From: Nematostella vectensis
Lineage: Eukaryota; Cnidaria; Anthozoa; Actiniaria; Edwardsiidae
Assembly (NCBI RefSeq): GCF_932526225.1
Contig: NC_064036.1
Span: 19,242,953 to 19,306,952 of the forward strand
Direction of reading: 5' to 3'
Length of the DNA: 64,000 nucleotides
The notes below the pieces were generated by a model, which was given only the letters and a program-made list of their open reading frames with translations, ran no database searches and was not told the DNA's origin. This document shows, in pieces, positions 58,194 to 64,000 of this stretch. Numbering within the stretch: position 1 is the first letter of the stretch; each line of letters starts with the position of its first letter. The position numbers and the translations under genes were made by a program.

Positions 58194-58285
58194 GAACTGC
58201 ACGGGTAATAGACTGTGCTAGCGTCCCGTCTTGGCCCGACTGGTGCCAATGTGTGTATGCTAGTGTGCTTCTAAAGTCCACATTT

Positions 58286-58678
58286 CTGATACACCAGCAC
58301 ACAAACAAAAGCTAGACATCTTATCAAAAGACCTTTCGGATGGCATTGACTGGAGGTTCGATCGAAAGCAAAATTCCTTATACATTGCGTATTTCCAAGT
58401 TGGTATTTCGTATTCAACGTTTATCGGTCATTTCGCCAGAGCCTGGGTTACCTGTGCCGCACATGTGAGCCCGCGGTATAGGAGCCGCCATTTTGAACCT
58501 TGGAGGCTCTCTGTGTTGTTTTTGGCTTGTGTTTCTTTCTACCAAAAAGCGACAACAAAGCCGACATCCACTATCATCAGCAGTTCAGGAGAAGGTTAAG
58601 GAGCATATAAAATAGTCTATTCATTTTAGAGTGTTTTTTTAAAACGAAGATTCACCCTACTGAAAAGCGGTCGACAGC
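58286..58678. other. Probable promoter/5' UTR of the zinc-finger gene
   Basis: GC-rich patch near 58440-58500 (CCTGGGTTACCTGTGCCGC, GAGCCGCCATTTTG) upstream of the ATG at 58679. GCCATTTTG resembles a YY1-type site. No TATA box. Inference from position only. Confidence 0.35.
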
Positions 58679-59371
58679 ATGTGCGATAGCATGTCTCCAG
58701 TCCGTGATCACTACAGCCCAGAAGAACATATATTTTGCTGTGATGATTACCAAATACAATCTTTTAGAGAAAAGGGTAAGGCACTCGTAAAATCCTGCAA
58801 GGATAAAGTAATGAAACGAAAGAAAACACCTTTAAATGAGCCAGTTCCTAAGACAAAGAACAGTGAAACCCTCTCAACATTCACCTATCAAGAAGGAGTG
58901 GAGCAAAACAATGTTCAGTGTGTGCTGGTACCTTCCACATTTTTCGAAGTCAAGGATTTTGAATCTGAAGGTTTATCTACAAATACTACAGAAATAAACA
59001 ACGAAACATTAAATACTGCAGAAACAAACAACGGACCAATTCATAAAAAGCCTGGCACCTCGTTAAACAAAAGGAAAACCCAGCCAATCGTTGATGACAA
59101 ACACAAGGTGAAAGTTAAAAGGTTGGATAATCTCGAAGATTTCATGAAGGTCACAGTGCTGAATGGAGGCGCCAGGATTTTTCAGTGTACACACTGTGAA
59201 AAAGAGTTTAAGAACTCCTATGAACTGGGTCGACATGTCAGAGTTCATACAGGGGAAAAGCCATACAAATGTACTTACTGCAGCAAGGCATTTAGCTTAA
59301 CTAGTAACCTTTACAAGCATGTTAGAAGTCACACTAGGGAAAAATCTAGAATCAAAATACTGACTGAATAA
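58679..59371 (+). CDS. Two-finger C2H2 zinc-finger protein, single exon
   Basis: 230 aa. Two adjacent classical fingers at the C-terminus: residues 168-190 (C170, C173, H186, H190; FQCTHCEKEF...GRHVRVH) and 196-218 (C198, C201, H214, H218; YKCTYCSKAF...YKHVRSH), joined by the TGEKP linker, so DNA binding in the nucleus is likely. The N-terminal 165 residues are low-complexity, Lys/Asn/Thr rich with basic runs (MKRKKTP, KRKTQP) that could act as nuclear localisation signals, and no KRAB, BTB or SCAN domain is visible. The first ATG was chosen; a second lies four codons later. Two fingers alone give limited specificity, so it may act with a partner. The orthologue was not recognised. Confidence 0.82.
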   Translation: MCDSMSPVRDHYSPEEHIFCCDDYQIQSFREKGKALVKSCKDKVMKRKKTPLNEPVPKTKNSETLSTFTYQEGVEQNNVQCVLVPSTFFEVKDFESEGLSTNTTEINNETLNTAETNNGPIHKKPGTSLNKRKTQPIVDDKHKVKVKRLDNLEDFMKVTVLNGGARIFQCTHCEKEFKNSYELGRHVRVHTGEKPYKCTYCSKAFSLTSNLYKHVRSHTREKSRIKILTE

Positions 59372-60330
59372 GAATACGGTTACAGAGGAGAAAATCCATG
59401 CCAAAGGATTTGAAGAGTTTGTTGTAAAATGCCTGGAAAATATGCAGAGATTAGAAATGAATTTTGGACAAGTATTCTGCCATTAGCAAGGGAGGGTTCG
59501 TAAGATCACCCTTGTCTGGAAGGGCCACTCAAATGGAAGGAAACTGAGTATGACTAAAAGATAGGACTAGATGCCTAAGAGAAAATGGTCTGCTTCATGG
59601 GTAAACAAACACCCCAAATCTAGACTATGGACTGCATGAACACAAAAAAAATGGATGCATCACATTTAATGGACAATCACATTTAATGGACAATATTATG
59701 TCATTGAAAGGCTTGATAAGTGCTGATAATCTTATTTGTGTTTTTGTTTGCTGAAATATTTTGTCAGGATTTAATCACATGCTTGTTATAAGGTCCATAC
59801 GACATACCATTTGGAAGATGAAAATATATAGCATTGATCAAATCTATCAACTCTGAATGGTTATATAGACTTTAAAATAAGCCTTAAAATTAACCATTTC
59901 AGCAAGCAGGATAAAAACAAACAGGATTATTTTATTCCCCTTCTATTAAGCTTTCAAATGTATGTCATATAACATATTGAAGAACTTACCATTAAATGTG
60001 ACACATGTATTGGTCATTTAGGGGATGCATGTATTGATGATTTTACTTGATTTTTTGTGTTCTGGGGTGCCATGCATGGAATCTATAGGTTTATTTATGA
60101 AAGGGAGTTGCCTGAGTTCACTGCTCCCCACCCCAGAAATTCCCAAAAGCCCTAAACGAAGAAAAAAACTAATTTTCTTTTTTGGAAATCTAATTAGAAT
60201 AAAACTTACAGGTAAAATCAGTTATATACAATATGCCATTAATTTTAATAAAAACACAAAAATTTGCCCCTCCCCCTCCCCCTATTAAATGTTGTAGAAC
60301 AAGGGTTGCAGGTGTCAGGCTACAACATAG
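59372..60330. other. 3' flank of zinc-finger gene
   Basis: AT-rich, no exon recognised. Probably 3' UTR at its left end. Candidate AATAAA at about 60247. Confidence 0.45.
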
Positions 60331-60580
60331 AAAGGGGGAAGGGGTTTCTAGGAAAGGGGGAAGGGGTTTCTAGGAAAGGGGGAAGGGGTTTCTAGGAAAG
60401 GGGGAAGGGGTTTCTAGGAAAGGGGGAAGGGGTTTCTAGGAAAGGGGGAAGGGGTTTCTAGGAAAGGGGGAAGGGGTTTCTAGGAAAGGGGGAAGGGGTT
60501 TCTAGGAAAGGGGGAAGGGGTTTCTAGGAAAGGGGGAAGGGGTTTCTAGGAAAGGGGGAAGGGGTTTCTAGGAAAGGGGG
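60331..60580. repeat. 22-bp purine-rich tandem repeat, ~11 copies
   Basis: The unit is AAAGGGGGAAGGGG followed by TTTCTAGG, nearly perfect. G-runs of five and four make quadruplex or triplex structures possible. Confidence 0.97.
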
Positions 60581-61954
60581 TGGGGTACAAAGGTGTTATG
60601 CTAGAAATATGACATGATCACATGGCAAGCGTTTTCAACTGGAAAAATTATCAATATTTAATTCGCTGATTGAGCATAAAATGTGTCCATTGGTGTGTTT
60701 TTTTATTCAAGTAAAGATATTCTTTGCTGATCAAACCACTCATTTGATACCCAAAATGCAATTTTTGTCATTTAGTTTTTTTTTGTCATTTAGATTTTTT
60801 AAATTAAAATTTTCTCTAGACTCATTTCCCTTCACATATTGTGAAACACAAAAAAACTGAATGCCATGGGAAACTTTATGGTGCGATACATATTAACAAA
60901 GTGAAATCTGCCAATAATACTTGTACTTGTATAATATGTGTAACCGATAAAATATTGGTAATAGATGATATGAATGAAAAAAAATGCAAAGCACTCATTT
61001 GTATTCAGATTTTCTCAGATGTAAACAATAACAAAGAAATGGTTGAGCTATAATCATTGTTAATCCTTATTGTCTGTGGGAAAGAACACCAGGAGTGAAC
61101 AAGAATAATAAAAACAATGAGAGGGTTTCCCGTCGTTATGATAAGAGTTGCAATATAAAGCTTTGATAAACTGTATTTCAACTGTGATTAAAGAAAAAAA
61201 ATACCCAAACCCCCCTTCTTGTGAAAAATAAAATTCAGATTCCCCCACCCCTGGAATTAAGGATATAATACAGTGTTGAAAGACCGCTCCCCCCTCCACC
61301 GTATGGGTGCAGTGTGAGGCATGGATCTCATGCCCCCCACCTCCCACCCACCCCGGGTGTAGGTTTGGGTATGATTTGTTTTTGTGGAATAACACAATCT
61401 AAATGAGATAATGAATACATTGTCTCCTTATAACCTTTTTTTTTTGTGGAGGGAGGAAAACTCATGGACTCAAGGAAGAACCACCACTCAACGCACGTTG
61501 GAACCGCAAATCAACCCGTAACTCAGTGGTGAGCGGCACTGGCCGGCGAGGTTCTGCCCGCCACTCAGGCTTAGGAGATGTTTTTATTCTATCCGCCTTT
61601 TTTCTGCCTGTGACATTGAGCGTCGTCTATATAAAATACTAAAAAGCAAAGACGAAATCGATATTCTGCATGGCTCAGTCACGCAAACATAAAACTGTAT
61701 TCTTTGCACTTTTATCAGAATCAATGATGCATCGGGCGTATGAAAATCAGCGCAAAAAGAGAATGAAAGGTGAAGAAATAGATGGACAGCTCCCTATGTA
61801 AGATCCATAAGTTTTTCAGGGGCTCGTCAGAACGGTGAAATGTTTCTTGTATTTAAATGCTTATTAAGTACTTCATGGTGTATGTACAGTTAGCTACTTT
61901 CATACCTCTTTTCCCTTCTTCTTTCTCTTAATTCGATTTTAACACGCGCGTATA
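60581..61954. other. Intergenic, no gene recognised
   Basis: AT-rich with C- and T-rich patches at 61200-61360. A GC-richer block at 61450-61585 contains GAGTGGCGGGCAGAA-like inverted segments, but neither an exon nor a transposon could be defined. Confidence 0.4.
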
Positions 61955-62125
61955 CAGTGGAACCCCGTTAACTCGATCCCTCAAGAAAAAAAGACAGTTC
62001 GAGTTATCTTAGTTACAATAAGCGGAGTGTTCGAGTTACCGAGGAAATAGAACCTAGAATTAGTCTCTAGTAAAATTGAAGTCAGTTCTAGTTAGCGGGA
62101 AGTTCGAGTTATCGGTGTTCCACTG
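61955..62125. mobile_element. Tc1/mariner (pogo/Tigger-like) MITE, 171 bp
   Basis: Begins CAGTGGAACCCCGTTAACTC and ends CGAGTTATCGGTGTTCCACTG-like, inverted repeats with TA on each side (61953-61954, 62126-62127). Internal copies of GTTCGAGTTA. The CAGTGGAAC ends and TA target duplication are characteristic of non-autonomous pogo-type elements. Confidence 0.85.
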
Positions 62126-62290
62126 TATCTCCGCTCTCTGCTCTCTGCTCTCTCCTCCTCCGTTTCCTTTCTTAGTGAAGAATAATGACCCTTAAAACCC
62201 AAGGCTTGGAATGTTCTAGGCCCTATCAGAGCCTTGATTTGCGTCTCTCTCGTCTCTTGTTTTCCCGACATGCTTCTCATCTCGAGTCAC

Positions 62291-62413
62291 GTGAGTGTTC
62301 TCGTGGGCCTCAATATCGTACAGTTCGTGGCGGATTTTCTCGATGTCTTCAAGGACATGTACTAAGTCGTCTGTGCCAACATCACTGAATTGTGCTTTTG
62401 ACTCGACTTCGCT
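62291..62413 (-). CDS. Unrecognised coding exon, probable coiled coil
   Basis: A good acceptor (CTTCTTGTTCAG|AGC) opens a 41-codon frame: SEVESKAQFSDVG, then DDLVHVLEDIEKIRHELYD with heptad-like hydrophobics, then IEAHENTH at a possible donor CAC|GTGACT. The frame stays open for about 25 more codons after that. Acidic, probably helical. The donor is weak and no partner exon is visible, so the gene cannot be named; the upstream intron would contain the 38-bp array to the right. Confidence 0.45.
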
Positions 62414-62499
62414 CTGAACAAGAAGAAACAATGATTCATTCTCTCTTGGCTGGTTTTGAAAAAGATTATGACAATAAGGCAGCAAACAAAGCAAACCTC

Positions 62500-64000
62500 T
62501 CCAGTCTCTCTAAATCAGTCAAGCTCAATTACCACCACCCAGTCTCTCTCAATCAGTCAAGATAAACTACCACTACCCAGTCTCTCTCAATCAATCAAGA
62601 TAAACTACCACTACCCAGTCTCTCTCGATCAGGCAAGCTCAACTACCACTACCCAGTCTCTCTCAATCAATCAAGCTCAACTACAACTACCCAGTCTCTC
62701 TCAATCAATCAAGCTCAACTACCACTACCCAGTCTCTCTCAATCAATCAAGCTCAACTACCACTACCCAGTCTCTCTTAATCAGTCAAGATAAACTACCA
62801 CTACCCAGTCTCTCTCAATCAGTCAAGCTCAACTACCACTACCCAGTCTCTCTCAGTCAAGCTCAACTACCACTACCCAGTCTCTTTCAATCAATAAGGA
62901 TGAACTACCACTACCCAGTCTCTCTCAATCAATCAATCAAGATAAACTACCACTACCCAGTCTCTCTCAATCAATCAAGATAAACTACCATTACCCAGTC
63001 TCTCTCAATCAGTCAAGATAAACTACCACTACCCAGTCTCTCTCAATCAGTCAAGATAAATTACAACTACCCAGTCTCTCTCAATCAATCAAGATAAACT
63101 ACCACTACCCAGTCTCTCTCAATCAGTCAAGATAAACTACCACTACCCAGTCTCTTTCAATCAATCAAGATAAACTACCACTACCCAGTCTCTCTCAATC
63201 AATCAAGATAAACTACCACTACCCAGTCTCTCTCAATCAATCAAGATAAACTACCATTACCCAGTCTCTCTCAATCAGTCAAGATAAACTACCACTACCC
63301 AGTCTCTCTCAATCAGTCAAGATAAATTACAACTACCCAGTCTCTCTCAATCAATCAAGATAAACTACCACTACCCAGTCTCTCTCAATCAGTCAAGATA
63401 AACTACCACAACCCAGTCTCTCTCAATCAATCAAAATAAACTACCACTACCCAGTCTCTCTCAATCAAGCCCAACTACCACTACCCAGTCTCTCTCAATC
63501 AGTCAAGATAAACTACCACTACCCAGTCTCTCTTAATCAATCAAGCCAAACTAACACTACCCAGTCTCTCTCAATCAATCAAGATAGACTACCAGTACCC
63601 AGTTTCTCTCAATTAGTCAAGATAAACTTCCACTACCCAGTCTCTCTCAATCAGTCAAGATAAACTACCACTACCCAGTCTCTCTCAATCAATCATGCTC
63701 AACTACCACTACACAGTCTCTTTCAATCAGGCAAGATAAACTACCACTACCCAGTCTCTCTCAATCAGTCAAGATAAACTACCACTACCCAGTCTCTCTC
63801 AATCAGTCAAGATAAACTACCACTACCCAGTCTCTGTCAATCAATCAAGATAAACTACCACTACCCAGTCTCTCTCAATCAGTCAAGATAAACTACCACT
63901 ACCCAGTCTCTCTCAATCAATCAAGATAAACTACCACTACCCAGTCTCTCTCAATCAATCAAGCCCAACTACCACTACCCAGTCTCTCTCAATCAGTCAA
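62500..64000. repeat. 38-bp minisatellite reaching the window end, ~40 copies
   Basis: The unit contains AAACTACCACTACCCAGTC, then TCTCTCAATCAGTCAAGAT. Variants include AATCAATC, AAGCTCAA and shortened units. It starts about 85 bp upstream, in minus-strand sense, of the acceptor at 62413 and does not copy it. Its true end lies outside the window. Confidence 0.96.

Larger units (their letters stand above)
57733..58285 (+). mobile_element. Hammerhead-bearing retrozyme-like element, tandem copy with inverted repeat
   Basis: Order: inverted 53-bp segment, leader GATGAAGTTTAACTGAGGC, intact hammerhead, 3' module to CCACATTT, 43 bp unlike the rest, the module also seen at 10229 (stem-loops and T-arm mimic CTTCG-TTCGAGT-CGAAG), the same leader, a broken hammerhead, and the 3' module again. 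The two predicted cleavage positions are 330 bp apart. Tandem hammerheads spaced by a few hundred bases are the hallmark of retrozymes, non-autonomous elements whose RNA is cut out and circularised; assignment to that class is inference. No ORF. Confidence 0.65.

Noticed and set aside
62456-62983. 175-residue plus-strand ORF rich in SLSQSI
   Set aside because: Open frame of the 38-bp array at the window end; no start context or domain.
12268-64000. CRISPR array
   Set aside because: Repeats are contiguous with no unique spacers, there are no cas genes, and the gene content is animal. These are minisatellites.

Overview
The window looks like nuclear DNA of an anthozoan cnidarian, most likely a sea anemone such as Nematostella vectensis. 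This is inferred from gene types and structure (intronless rhodopsin-family GPCRs, Ly6/uPAR-domain GPI proteins, a PAN-EGF-ILEI secreted protein, an M13 metallopeptidase with many short exons, metazoan-type hammerhead ribozymes), not from a database match. Nothing bacterial or organellar is visible. All exon boundaries were read by hand from GT/AG sites, reading phase and family motifs, so each may be off by a base or two.

Layout, left to right. 0-3.2 kb: repeats only. 3.2-4.3 kb: intronless GPCR (-). 6.8-15.9 kb: three-LU-domain GPI-anchored protein (+), with a hammerhead-ribozyme element, MITEs and microsatellites upstream and a 3.3-kb, 24-bp minisatellite filling its last intron. 16.4-16.9 kb: convergent single-LU GPI protein (-). 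21.4-22.4 kb: second intronless GPCR (+), followed by a 4.1-kb, 43-bp minisatellite that lies before the first good poly(A) signal. 28.9-32.0 kb: five-exon secreted PAN-EGF-ILEI protein (+). 33.5-57.2 kb: one large neprilysin/ECE-like M13 peptidase gene (-) with 18 shared exons and three alternative N-terminal exons. 57.7-58.3 kb: a second hammerhead element with one intact and one broken ribozyme inside a perfect 53-bp inverted repeat. 58.7-59.4 kb: two-finger C2H2 protein (+). 62.3-62.4 kb: an unrecognised coding exon (-), then a 38-bp array running off the window.

The most unusual feature is that tandem arrays in the M13 gene sit on its exon borders and copy them. The 38-bp array at 44.3-50.6 kb repeats the 5' splice site of the YYLT exon about 160 times. 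Arrays at 36.7, 43.1 and 52.1 kb repeat 3' splice sites, and the array at 33.3 kb repeats the last codons, the stop and the start of the 3' UTR. In each case checked, using the nearest decoy splice site shifts the frame and leads to an early stop, so the gene depends on choosing one true site among many copies. As I read it, the exon at 34.8 kb also lacks one base in a homopolymer, which would break the frame. Tandem arrays make up about a third of the window.
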